Shown: one piece after another, positions 24,213 to 33,680 of the stretch
How the letters are laid out: every line of letters begins with the position of its first letter
Numbering within the stretch: position 1 is the first letter of the stretch
From: Gammaproteobacteria bacterium
GTDB taxonomy: Bacteria; Pseudomonadota; Gammaproteobacteria; SZUA-229
DNA: 35,625 nt
Assembly: GCA_029881425.1 (NCBI GenBank)
Contig: JAOUMO010000003.1
Coordinates: 1-35,625, forward strand
Direction: 5' to 3'
Program-made: the position numbers and the translations under genes
The notes under the pieces: model-generated
Told to the model about the DNA's origin: nothing
Database searches by the model: none
Seen by the model: only the letters and a program-made list of their open reading frames with translations

Positions 24213-25568
24213 ATGACAGACCATAAAGCAATGCATAACTGGCGTGATGCCCTAAGCGTCTATTCGCAGCCACGTATCCTGGTGATGTTATTGCTCGGCT
24301 TCTCCGCCGGCCTGCCTTTTTTGCTGGTCTTTTCCACCCTCTCTGCCTGGCTCAGTGAATCCGATATCAGCCGTACCACGATTGGCTTCTTCAGCTGGAT
24401 CGGCATCATGTATTCGATCAAGATCTTCTGGGCACCGATTGTTGACCGCATCCCCCTGCCCCTGCTCACGCGGCGATTTGGCCAGCGTCGCAGCTGGTTG
24501 CTACTGGCACAATCGGGTATAGCCTGCGGGCTGTTATTACTCGCCATAACCACGCCAGCAAATAACATTCAACTGTTCGCAATCTATGCCTTACTGGTTG
24601 CCTTTTCATCGGCAACACAGGACGTGGTGATCGATGCCTATCGCATCGAAGCCGTAGACAAGGAATACCAGGCCGCGATGGCGGCCACCTATGTACTGGG
24701 TTATCGCGTTGCCACCCTGGCGGCAGGCGCAGGCTCACTCTATATTGCCGATTTCATCAACTGGCAGGTAGCCTATATAGTGATGGCGGCACTCACTGCC
24801 GTTGGCATTATCACCACCCTGGTGATTAATGAACCCGAACGCAACATCAAAGCCGACACCCTGGCCTATGAAGAACAGCTGGCGCATCGCATCGATTCAA
24901 GGCTACACATCCATGGCCGCACACAGGCCTTCAGCGACTGGTTCAGCAGTGCAGTGATCAGCCCCTTTGCAGAATTTTTCCGCCGCACCGGCAAGATAGC
25001 CTGGGTCATTTTATTACTCATTGGCACCTACCGGATCACCGACATCACCATGGCGGTAATGGCCAATCCCTTTTACCTGGATCTTGGTTTCAGCAAGACA
25101 GAAATCGCCAGTGTCACCAAACTGTTTGGATTTTTTCTCACCATCGTCGGTGTAGCACTCGGCGGCATACTGGTAGTGCGTTACGGCATTATGAAAATTT
25201 TATTACTGGGTGGCGTACTGGTAATCCTGAGTAATTTATTATTCGCACTACTCGCCAACCTTGGTCCCGACATCAACATGCTGGCCCTGGTCATCAGTGC
25301 CGACAGCCTCGCCGGCGGCATCGCCACCGCTGTATTCATCGCCTATCTATCCAGCCTCACCAATACGGCCTACACCGCCACCCAATACGCCCTGTTCAGT
25401 TCACTCATGACCCTGTTCCCCAAACTCATTGCCGGCTTCTCGGGTATCGTTGTAGATAGTTATGGCTATTTTGTATTTTATATTTATGCGTCAGTATTGG
25501 GTTTGCCAGCAATCCTGATAATTAGTTATTTAATAAAACAAAATAAAGCCGCCGGGACAAACATATAA
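24213..25568 (+). CDS. AmpG-like MFS permease (muropeptide transporter family)
   Basis: PRILVMLLLGFSAGLPFLLVFSTLSAWLSE, GFFSWIGIMYSIKIFWAPIVDRI, TQDVVIDAYRIE. Confidence 0.88.
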   Translation: MTDHKAMHNWRDALSVYSQPRILVMLLLGFSAGLPFLLVFSTLSAWLSESDISRTTIGFFSWIGIMYSIKIFWAPIVDRIPLPLLTRRFGQRRSWLLLAQSGIACGLLLLAITTPANNIQLFAIYALLVAFSSATQDVVIDAYRIEAVDKEYQAAMAATYVLGYRVATLAAGAGSLYIADFINWQVAYIVMAALTAVGIITTLVINEPERNIKADTLAYEEQLAHRIDSRLHIHGRTQAFSDWFSSAVISPFAEFFRRTGKIAWVILLLIGTYRITDITMAVMANPFYLDLGFSKTEIASVTKLFGFFLTIVGVALGGILVVRYGIMKILLLGGVLVILSNLLFALLANLGPDINMLALVISADSLAGGIATAVFIAYLSSLTNTAYTATQYALFSSLMTLFPKLIAGFSGIVVDSYGYFVFYIYASVLGLPAILIISYLIKQNKAAGTNI

Positions 25569-25912
25569 GCCTGTTCAAACAGGCATCGATCACCTCTGCT
25601 ACAACTTTCTTGAAAGCGCGGCATTTAAAAAATGCTTTCATTAAACATCGCAGCAATGTTACAAAATCGTTACAAATAAGCCGCCTCACTCACTGGCATT
25701 TTTGATTCTTATCAATTCAATCACAATGCAAGCCGAACAAATCTACTGTAATACTTTTTCTTTTATTTCATCGTCTATACTCCTGATGATTAATTATTGT
25801 CATTTTATTTATTTCACTATATTACTGGAGCTTTACCACTACGGACTTACCCATGGTGGTCATTTTCTATATTACACAGACGGTGCTGATCTAATGCCTG
25901 CGGGATACTGAT

Positions 25913-28558
25913 ATGAAACTTAACACACCAGTTACAGACCATGAAATTTCGCTCAGCAACGACCATGTGATCGTTTCAAAAACAAATCTAAAAGGCATTA
26001 TTACTTATGTGAATAAGGACTTCATTGAGATCAGTGGTTACACGGAAAAGGAACTGATTGGCATTAATCACAATTTAGTTCGCCACCCGGATATGCCCGC
26101 TATCGCTTTCCAGGATTTATGGGACACCATCAAGCTTGGCAAGCCGTGGACAGGCATAGTAAAAAATCGCGCAAAAAATGGTGATTATTACTGGGTCGAA
26201 GCCAATGTCACCCCCATCACTAAAAATGGGCATATATCTGAATATCTTTCGGTACGGCGCAAGCCTACAAGCCAACAGGTAAAAAATGCCGACGATCTTT
26301 ACCACCGACTCAATGCCGGCAAAATACCCAGGCCATCGATTTTACAAAAACTCTCGGCACTTAAATCTTTATCCTTAATGAAAAAGTTTTATATCCTGAT
26401 GCTCTTCATGGCCATCAGTTTTGCGCTCTCCGGCGTATTTGCATGGACGCCAATGAACCTCATTGGTGGCCACTGGTTTGATTACCAGGAACATGTATTA
26501 AAGCGCCAGACCCTGCAGAAAAACATAATGCAGCAATTTGGCTATGGTGGCGCTATCCACCAATTTAAAAACTACGTATTACGTGGCGCCGAAAAACATA
26601 AGCAACAATTTGAAGAAAATCATTTACAGCTCAAACAGACAATTACTACCTATCGTGCGCTCGAAGACATACAACCAGAAGAACTACAGGCGCTCATCAT
26701 TATTGAATCGGTTGCCAACGATTATGCATCGATGCTTGAGCCTATTAAGGCGATGATCCGGGACGGCAATACAGCCATGGAAATCGATGGTCGCGTTAAG
26801 ATCAGCGATGCACCAGCCATCGAGGCACTGAAAAAACTGGATACCGTATTTATTCAACGCACCGAGAAAGTAAGTGCTGATATAAAACAAATACTGGATA
26901 TAGGTTCCAAAGCCGTTGCCATAATGCCGGTTATTGGCTTTATTCTCCTGTTTTCTATTTTCTGGCTATCCTTGCGCTACAGCATCATAAACCCACTGGA
27001 GGCCGTCCGCGGTATATTCAAGAATATTGCTGAAGGTAAGCTATTTAACGACATTGATATATCATCCGGGGATGAAATAGGACGTGTCAGGCGTGAACTC
27101 AAATCAATGCAAATTAAATTGAGTTATGACATGAATGAATCCAGTCGACTGGTAACTGAAGGCTTGCGCATCAAGACAGCCCTGGATAATGTATCGACTA
27201 GCGTTATGCTGGCCGATGACAATAGAAACATATTGTATGTTAACAAAACTTTGCACGATATCCTGCAAAATGCCGAATCCGACATACAAAAGGATTTGCC
27301 CAACTTTAATGCCGACAAACTACTGGGCGAAAGCATTGACCAGTTCCATAAAAAACCGGAACACCAGAAAGGCATCCTGGCCAGGCTAACCACTGAACAC
27401 AGGGCGCGCGTAAATCTTGGTGGACGCAGTTTTGATCTGGTTGTAAATCCTGTTGTCGACAAAAATGGAAAACGAGAAGGCACCGCTGTTGAATGGGCGG
27501 ATGTTACCGAACAATTAATCATGGAACAGGAAATCGACAGGGTGGTTAATGCTGTTGCAAAGGGCGAACTTCAAAACCGTATTAATCTTGAAAACAAGGA
27601 AGGCTTTATAAGAAACCTGGGGCAGGGCGTAAATGAAATGACCCATGTCGTAAACGACAGCATTAAGGAAGTCGAAGAAGTACTATCATCCATGGCGACT
27701 GGTGACCTGACCCATAATGTCAGTACGGGTTATAGCGGTGCATTTGGCAACCTGGCCAATAGTGCCAATGACACCATCAATAAACTAAAGGATATTGTAC
27801 AGAAAATACGTACTTCCGCAGAAAACATAAATACTGCAAGCTCTGAAATTTCCCAGGGCAATTCCGACCTGAGCTCAAGGACAGAACAACAGGCATCCTC
27901 GCTTGAGGAAACCGCATCCAGCATGGAAGAATTGACCAGCACCGTAAAACAAAACTCAGACAATGCAAATAATGCAGACAAACTGGCGATGGGTGCACGA
28001 ACACAGGCACAGCATGGCGGTGAAATTGTTGGTCGCGCCATCAATGCCATGTCCGCCATCAATGAAAGCTCAGGCAAGATTGCGGATATTATTAGCGTCA
28101 TTGATGAAATCGCTTTCCAGACCAATTTGCTGGCACTCAACGCCTCTGTAGAAGCCGCACGTGCAGGCGACCAGGGACGTGGCTTTGCCGTAGTGGCCAG
28201 TGAAGTACGAAACCTTGCCCAGCGTAGTGCGACGGCTGCGAAACAGATTAAAGACCTGATTTCCGACAGTGTCGTAAAGGTAAAGGATGGATCACAACTT
28301 GTTAATGAATCAGGCGTAGCCCTTGAAGAGATTGTTAAGTCTGTTAACCAGGTGAGTGAAATTGTTGCCAATATCGCAACCGCCAGCCAGGAACAAACAC
28401 TGGGTATAGAACAGATCAACAAGGCCATAATGTCGATGGATGAAATGACTCAACAGAATGCCGCACTAGTTGAAGAGGCTGCCGCAGCAAGTGAATCACT
28501 CGATCAACAGGCCGGTGAACTAACCCAGCTGGTAGGCTATTTCAACACCATGAAATAA
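25913..28558 (+). CDS. Methyl-accepting chemotaxis protein: Aer-type PAS, two TMs, HAMP, second PAS-like domain, signalling domain
   Basis: N-terminal PAS ([46 protein letters not shown]...[10 protein letters not shown]), two TM segments, HAMP-like region, second PAS-like region ([27 protein letters not shown]...VEWADVTEQ), signalling hairpin [44 protein letters not shown]. Confidence 0.93.
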   Translation: MKLNTPVTDHEISLSNDHVIVSKTNLKGIITYVNKDFIEISGYTEKELIGINHNLVRHPDMPAIAFQDLWDTIKLGKPWTGIVKNRAKNGDYYWVEANVTPITKNGHISEYLSVRRKPTSQQVKNADDLYHRLNAGKIPRPSILQKLSALKSLSLMKKFYILMLFMAISFALSGVFAWTPMNLIGGHWFDYQEHVLKRQTLQKNIMQQFGYGGAIHQFKNYVLRGAEKHKQQFEENHLQLKQTITTYRALEDIQPEELQALIIIESVANDYASMLEPIKAMIRDGNTAMEIDGRVKISDAPAIEALKKLDTVFIQRTEKVSADIKQILDIGSKAVAIMPVIGFILLFSIFWLSLRYSIINPLEAVRGIFKNIAEGKLFNDIDISSGDEIGRVRRELKSMQIKLSYDMNESSRLVTEGLRIKTALDNVSTSVMLADDNRNILYVNKTLHDILQNAESDIQKDLPNFNADKLLGESIDQFHKKPEHQKGILARLTTEHRARVNLGGRSFDLVVNPVVDKNGKREGTAVEWADVTEQLIMEQEIDRVVNAVAKGELQNRINLENKEGFIRNLGQGVNEMTHVVNDSIKEVEEVLSSMATGDLTHNVSTGYSGAFGNLANSANDTINKLKDIVQKIRTSAENINTASSEISQGNSDLSSRTEQQASSLEETASSMEELTSTVKQNSDNANNADKLAMGARTQAQHGGEIVGRAINAMSAINESSGKIADIISVIDEIAFQTNLLALNASVEAARAGDQGRGFAVVASEVRNLAQRSATAAKQIKDLISDSVVKVKDGSQLVNESGVALEEIVKSVNQVSEIVANIATASQEQTLGIEQINKAIMSMDEMTQQNAALVEEAAAASESLDQQAGELTQLVGYFNTMK

Positions 28559-28622
28559 AATCAGGCCCCATAAAGATAAGACGTTTCACTTTCGACAACA
28601 ACAGATAGACCCGGGTTAAATA

Positions 28623-29066
28623 TCAACCAGGCCTGTATTGCATTAAACAAACATTTTTTCCGCTATTCTGGTAACACCTGAATCGTTCAGCAACAATTAA
28701 AGGCACCTGTTCAACTTCTATTAACTTAAAACCTGTAGACTGGTAAAACACCACCAGGTGTTCATAGGCAAAACAATAACATTCTGTTTCTGCAAAAACA
28801 TTTAGTAATGACTTCAAAAAATGGCGCCCTATTCCCTGTCCACGATAACTGGATTCCACGCACATACTACGCAACACCCAATTATCGCCAAACGGACACA
28901 GACGTAACGCAGCTAGCAGCTTATCTTCATGTAAGGCCATGTAAACCCGATCCGACTTTGCCGCCTGGGGACGCATCCCCTGCTCGCGAAAAAAACGTTT
29001 CACACGTAGCAGCCCGATATCATCAGCTTTATTAATTATGATATTATGTAGCAATGTCTCGTCCAT
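28623..29066 (-). CDS. GNAT family N-acetyltransferase
   Basis: LRSMCVESSYRGQGIGRHFLKSLLNVFAE (motif A), YEHLVVFYQSTGFKLIE (motif B). Confidence 0.85.
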   Translation of the reverse strand: MDETLLHNIIINKADDIGLLRVKRFFREQGMRPQAAKSDRVYMALHEDKLLAALRLCPFGDNWVLRSMCVESSYRGQGIGRHFLKSLLNVFAETECYCFAYEHLVVFYQSTGFKLIEVEQVPLIVAERFRCYQNSGKNVCLMQYRPG

Positions 29067-29671
29067 TCTGTTACCAGTGTTATCGCGCCAGCACGGCCTG
29101 TATTTGCGGGCTAATACCGACCATCAATAATAAAACCCATATCACCCTGCTACAGCACCCAACAGAAGCCACTCACAGTAAGGGCACAGCCATTATAGCC
29201 CAGTTGTACCTGGAAAATATCACCACTTTTGTCGCTGAAGATTTTAGCCAGCACACCAGCTTGAATAAGCTTTTACAACAGCATAACAAATCAACTGCGA
29301 TTGTTTACCCCGACCATGCCGCAAGCAGTTTAAGTGATTTCAACGAGAGTCAACAGAAACCCGTTAGCAACCTGATATTTATCGATGCCACATGGCGCAA
29401 GGCAAAAAAAATTTGGCTAACATCACCCAATCTGCAACAGTTACCCTGTATAAAACTCAATATTAATAAGGCATCAAACTACCGTATACGTAAAGCAACC
29501 GACCCTGGCCACCTGTCCACTATCGAGGCCATGCATCATTGCTTGCAGCATTTAGAGCCCGCATCCAGAGGATACGACAAGTTACTTTTCGTCTTTAATA
29601 AAATGATTGATTTCCAGATTCAGAAAATGGGTGAAGATACCTACCAAAATAACCATAGCCCCAAAGATTAA
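29054..29671 (+). CDS. DTW-domain protein, probable tRNA-uridine aminocarboxypropyltransferase
   Basis: CYQCYRASTACICGLIP cysteine motif, LLQHPTEATHSKGTA, LIFIDATWRKAKKIWLTSPNLQQLP (DTW-type motif). Confidence 0.88.
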   Translation: MSRPFCYQCYRASTACICGLIPTINNKTHITLLQHPTEATHSKGTAIIAQLYLENITTFVAEDFSQHTSLNKLLQQHNKSTAIVYPDHAASSLSDFNESQQKPVSNLIFIDATWRKAKKIWLTSPNLQQLPCIKLNINKASNYRIRKATDPGHLSTIEAMHHCLQHLEPASRGYDKLLFVFNKMIDFQIQKMGEDTYQNNHSPKD

Positions 29672-29738
29672 TTACTCGACAATTAAAATTATGTCAGTAT
29701 GATTTATATCACCCATTATTATTTACCCCGGATCCATT

Positions 29739-30149
29739 ATGAATTCCACTATTGAGGCAACGATTAAATTTTCATTCAAAGGCGAAAACTTTGACCTGTG
29801 CGAAACCCTGGATCTCGATGCGATAATGACGTCAACCGGAAAATTACCTGACCTTCACTTACAGCTTGCCCGTGCCAATAACATCGACACCTACTCATAC
29901 ATGTACGACGCCATGGAGTCATACCCAATAGTCTTTAGAAACCCTACGGGACTAGCCTGCTCTTTTCTGGATGACACCCGTTTTGCAATAATAGAGTTTG
30001 AACAGGCCTGGAACAACCAGGAAATTGATCAACTCATTGATGGCATTGCAAAAAAACACCTGGACAAAATACCTGCCGACATCCAGCTCAATATCAAGCT
30101 TGCCTTACTCGATGCCTACAACCTGGGAAAATCATCCCGGCAAACATAA
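29739..30149 (+). CDS. Hypothetical protein
   Basis: 136 aa ORF with plausible start and non-random composition; family not recognised. Confidence 0.6.
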   Translation: MNSTIEATIKFSFKGENFDLCETLDLDAIMTSTGKLPDLHLQLARANNIDTYSYMYDAMESYPIVFRNPTGLACSFLDDTRFAIIEFEQAWNNQEIDQLIDGIAKKHLDKIPADIQLNIKLALLDAYNLGKSSRQT

Positions 30150-30182
30150 GCCAATCTAGCCGGATTGGGTATTCTATCCATA

Positions 30183-31103
30183 TCAGGTTTTTATTTTCGG
30201 CGCCTTATCCAGGATATGTTCACCCTTCTCATAGATGTCCACCGCAGAACCTACAATCAATTCATCTGGCGGTATGGCAATCGCTTTATTCTTATTCGGG
30301 TAATCCAGTTTATTCAGCACAAAACGCATTGCATTTATGCGTGCACGTTTTTTGCAATCGGACTTGACCACGGTCCAGGGGGCATCCGCAGTATCGGTAT
30401 AGAAAAACATGGCCTCCTTGGCCTCGGTGTACTCTTCCCACTTATCCAGTGATGACAAATCAATCGGGCTCAACTTCCACTGTTTCAGGGGATCATGCTG
30501 GCGCCCCTGGAAGCGCCTGAACTGCTCGTTGCGACTCACCGAAAACCAGAGCTTGAATAACGTAATACCACTACGCACCAGCATACGTTCCAGCTCGGGC
30601 GCCTGTCGCATAAATTCCAGGTACTCACCGGGCTTGCAGAACCCCATTACACGCTCGACACCAGCGCGGTTATACCAGGAACGATCAAACATGACGATTT
30701 CACCCTTACTCGGCAGGTGACGCAAATAACGCTGGAAATACCACTCGCCCTGTTCCAGTTCACTCGGCTTTTCCAGCGCAACCACGCGTGCTCCACGCGG
30801 GTTCATATGCTCCATCATGCGTTTAATCGTACCCCCCTTACCCGCCGCGTCACGGCCCTCGAAAAAAATCAGCACGCGCTGCCCGGTCTCCTTCACCCAG
30901 CCCTGCATTTTTAAAAACTCGATCTGCAGCTCTGTTTTTAAGCGCTCATATTCCCCCCGTTTCATTTTCGTTTTATAGGGGTAATTGGCATCTGCAAATA
31001 TTTTTCGTTTATCCAGCCGATCAACAACATCGGAACCGGCCAGTTTCTGGTCTTTTCTATCGGCTGAAATTTTTGGCATACTGAAATTTACGTCCTTACT
31101 CAT
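30183..31103 (-). CDS. ppk2: Polyphosphate kinase 2
   Basis: RVLIFFEGRDAAGKGGTIKRMMEHMNPRGARVVALEKPS, VMFDRSWYNRAGVERVMGF, KLWFSVSRNEQFRRFQGRQHDPLKQWKLSPID. Confidence 0.95.
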   Translation of the reverse strand: MSKDVNFSMPKISADRKDQKLAGSDVVDRLDKRKIFADANYPYKTKMKRGEYERLKTELQIEFLKMQGWVKETGQRVLIFFEGRDAAGKGGTIKRMMEHMNPRGARVVALEKPSELEQGEWYFQRYLRHLPSKGEIVMFDRSWYNRAGVERVMGFCKPGEYLEFMRQAPELERMLVRSGITLFKLWFSVSRNEQFRRFQGRQHDPLKQWKLSPIDLSSLDKWEEYTEAKEAMFFYTDTADAPWTVVKSDCKKRARINAMRFVLNKLDYPNKNKAIAIPPDELIVGSAVDIYEKGEHILDKAPKIKT

Positions 31104-31184
31104 CGGCTGACCTCGAAAAAATAGTGCGGATATAATTACAAGTTTAGTATGAATTACCCACTTTATCTCACTGGCATCGAACAG

Positions 31185-31604
31185 TTATGGTGCATCAACA
31201 TACAATACAGACCCTGGTGTAATACGGTATTTTGGCCCCTTCAAATCCAGCTCGGTCTTACTGCCAGCGATCACCCGACCCTGTAAGTCAAACCGGGACT
31301 CTACACAGGCAGATTTGAATTCCTGTTTTTCCTGCTGATACTCAAGCGGGCAACCATAGACAGGATCAATGGCCCAGGCGACATAGTATTGCGTGCCATA
31401 GACCACCACCAGTTTGCGCCGCCCCGCCTGCATATATTTAACCTCGCCGGGCTGCATACTACCCAGCTCGAAACTGTACTGATGGCTTTCACCTGTATCC
31501 GGGCCCAGCATCAGGCCGCTCAAAAAAACATACATCAGCCAGGCCAGCGCAAAGCCTGCCATCAATTTTAAAACCACACGAAGTATTTGTTTTGTATCAC
31601 TCAT
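31185..31604 (-). CDS. Membrane-anchored Rieske-like protein lacking cluster ligands
   Basis: N-terminal TM; FELGSMQPGEVKYMQAGRRKLVVVYGTQ matches the start of UCR Rieske domains; DPVYGCPLEY...EFKSACVESRFDLQGRVIAG aligns with CTHLGC...CPCHGSxYDxxGRxxxG with the C and H ligands replaced. Confidence 0.62.
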   Translation of the reverse strand: MSDTKQILRVVLKLMAGFALAWLMYVFLSGLMLGPDTGESHQYSFELGSMQPGEVKYMQAGRRKLVVVYGTQYYVAWAIDPVYGCPLEYQQEKQEFKSACVESRFDLQGRVIAGSKTELDLKGPKYRITPGSVLYVDAP

Positions 31605-31638
31605 GCTCAGGGTAAACTTATTGTTAATGAGTCACATT

Positions 31639-32784
31639 ATGCCTGAATTTTCCTGCCTGCCACCCCTTTCACTTTATATCCACATCCCCTGGTGTGTGCG
31701 TAAGTGCCCCTATTGTGATTTTAATTCCCATGCGGTGAAGCACGAGATTCCCGAGTCACAATATATCGACTGCCTGCTAAATGACCTGGAACAACAGTTG
31801 CCCGGCATCTGGGGGCGACGACTCAGCTCCATCTTTATCGGTGGCGGTACACCTAGCCTGTTTTCTGCGGAGGGCATTCATCGCCTGCTCAGTGGCATAC
31901 GCGCCCGCATGCAAACCGTGGCTACCATGGAGATTACGCTGGAGGCCAACCCCGGCACCTTTGAACAGGAAAAATTCAATGGTTTTTATGAGGCGGGCAT
32001 AAATCGACTGTCCATCGGCATCCAGAGTTTCGATAGCGATAAGCTCAAACGCCTTGGACGGATACACGATGGTAGAGAGGCAATCCAGGCAATAGAGACG
32101 GCACGAAAGGCCGGCTTTGAAAATATTAATCTCGACCTGATGTTTGCCCTGCCAGAACAAACCATAGAACAGGGACTGGCTGACTTACAAACTGCAATAC
32201 AGCTCCAGCCTTCACATATTTCCTGGTACCAATTGACGATCGAGCCCAATACTTATTTCTATACTCACCCACCGGTGACCCCCGATGACGAGCTCAGTTT
32301 TGAATGTCAGCTACAGGGCCAGGCACTACTGGCGTCTGCCGGCTATGCCCAATATGAAATTTCTGCCTACGCCCGTAACGGCCAACAGTGCAAACACAAC
32401 CTGAACTACTGGGAATTTGGTGATTACCTTGCCATAGGCGCCGGCGCACATGGCAAGATTAGCCGAGCCGATGACCAGAGCATCCATCGCTACTGGCAGG
32501 TTCGTAAACCTGAAGACTATATGGACGCCACACTGCGCACAGCGGGTAAAGAAATTCTCAGTGAGAAGGACAGGGTTTTTGAATTTATGCTGAATGCCCT
32601 GCGCCTTAAACAGGGCTTTGATCTCGAACTGTTTGAAAACCACACCGGCCTGTCGAGAAAATTGATTGAGGCGGATTGCGCCACTGCGATAGATAGCGGA
32701 CTACTCACGCAACAGGGCAACCGACTGCATGCTACGGACCGGGGCTACCTGTTCCTGAATGAGCTGATTAATATGTTCAGTTAA
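31639..32784 (+). CDS. hemW: HemW-type radical SAM protein (formerly annotated as HemN-like)
   Basis: PPLSLYIHIPWCVRKCPYCDFNSHAV, FIGGGTPSLFS, RLSIGIQSFDSDKLKRLGRIHD. Likely start at 31639 or 31627 (ORF from 31603). Confidence 0.93.
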   Translation: MPEFSCLPPLSLYIHIPWCVRKCPYCDFNSHAVKHEIPESQYIDCLLNDLEQQLPGIWGRRLSSIFIGGGTPSLFSAEGIHRLLSGIRARMQTVATMEITLEANPGTFEQEKFNGFYEAGINRLSIGIQSFDSDKLKRLGRIHDGREAIQAIETARKAGFENINLDLMFALPEQTIEQGLADLQTAIQLQPSHISWYQLTIEPNTYFYTHPPVTPDDELSFECQLQGQALLASAGYAQYEISAYARNGQQCKHNLNYWEFGDYLAIGAGAHGKISRADDQSIHRYWQVRKPEDYMDATLRTAGKEILSEKDRVFEFMLNALRLKQGFDLELFENHTGLSRKLIEADCATAIDSGLLTQQGNRLHATDRGYLFLNELINMFS

Positions 32785-32793
32785 GCCACCCGT

Positions 32794-33285
32794 CTATTGT
32801 TTGTTTATACCGTCCAGGGCTTCTTTCTGTGACTCGAAACGCTGATTCAGCATATCACCGACATTTTTCGCATCATCCACCAGCTTTTCTACACCTTCTT
32901 TTGAATAAGGACTATACAAACCCTCACCCACTTTTGTCACACGTGACCCCTGCCCCTGCTCTTCATCTTCCTCTTCTTTTTCAGGCAACTTCATCGCTGG
33001 CAAAACATTCACATCGGGCTTCAACTGCCGCACCTCTGCCTCCAGCCCCACCGGAGGGACACTACTGAAGTTAACATGCCCCTGTTCATCCATCCACTTA
33101 TAAACGGTCACTTCCTCGTCTGTAACCACATTCGTTATATTTTCCGGCATAGCAACCTGTTCGGGCTTCTGTCCCGGCAGCATCTGCTGTAAAAAATCAG
33201 GCAATCCACCACCGCCCAGCATGTAATAGGGTACTGCCAGCAGGATACCGCTCAACACCACGAGCTTTATAAATAACTTCTTCAT
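32794..33285 (-). CDS. DUF4124-domain protein, second in window
   Basis: N-terminal TM MKKLFIKLVVLSGILLAVPYYMLG; VTVYKWMDEQGHVNFSSVPPVG. Likely start at 33285 (ORF to 33318). Confidence 0.75.
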   Translation of the reverse strand: MKKLFIKLVVLSGILLAVPYYMLGGGGLPDFLQQMLPGQKPEQVAMPENITNVVTDEEVTVYKWMDEQGHVNFSSVPPVGLEAEVRQLKPDVNVLPAMKLPEKEEEDEEQGQGSRVTKVGEGLYSPYSKEGVEKLVDDAKNVGDMLNQRFESQKEALDGINKQ

Positions 33286-33456
33286 CAGGCCATTTTCCTT
33301 TAATTTCCCGTCTGGCACATTATCAACCAGCCAGCAGGTTTTGCCAATCGCCCCCCCGTGATTTAAAAAATATGCAAAACGGACTTGCCGGATAGGGGGT
33401 GACGGAGTAATATACCCGGCTCCTTACGGACCCAAACAGATTTTAGAGGACTCGAA

Positions 33457-33666
33457 ATGAGGCCAGATATACACCCAGAATACAATGAAGTAAACGTAAC
33501 CTGCAGCTGCGGCAACAACTACGTTACACGTTCGACTTATAGCAAAGACAGCATGTCTATCGAAGTTTGCTCTCTGTGTCACCCCTTCTACACGGGTAAA
33601 CAGAAGGTAATGGATACAGGCGGCCAGATCGATAAGTTCAACAAGCGTTTTGGTGGCAAGAAGTAG
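33457..33666 (+). CDS. rpmE: 50S ribosomal protein L31, zinc-binding type
   Basis: [28 protein letters not shown]...[32 protein letters not shown]. Confidence 0.97.
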   Translation: MRPDIHPEYNEVNVTCSCGNNYVTRSTYSKDSMSIEVCSLCHPFYTGKQKVMDTGGQIDKFNKRFGGKK

Positions 33667-33680
33667 AAACCACCCGTTTG

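Noticed and set aside
25702-25911. 69-aa ORF upstream of the chemoreceptor
   Set aside because: Low-complexity AT-rich translation with no RBS; more likely leader DNA.
27730-28428. 232-aa minus-strand ORF inside the chemoreceptor
   Set aside because: Antisense to the highly conserved MCP signalling domain; long antisense ORFs are common in such repetitive coiled-coil sequence.
30151-30168. CCAATC-TAGCCG-GATTGG hairpin between the hypothetical gene and ppk2
   Set aside because: Six-bp stem without a U-tract; too weak to call as a terminator.
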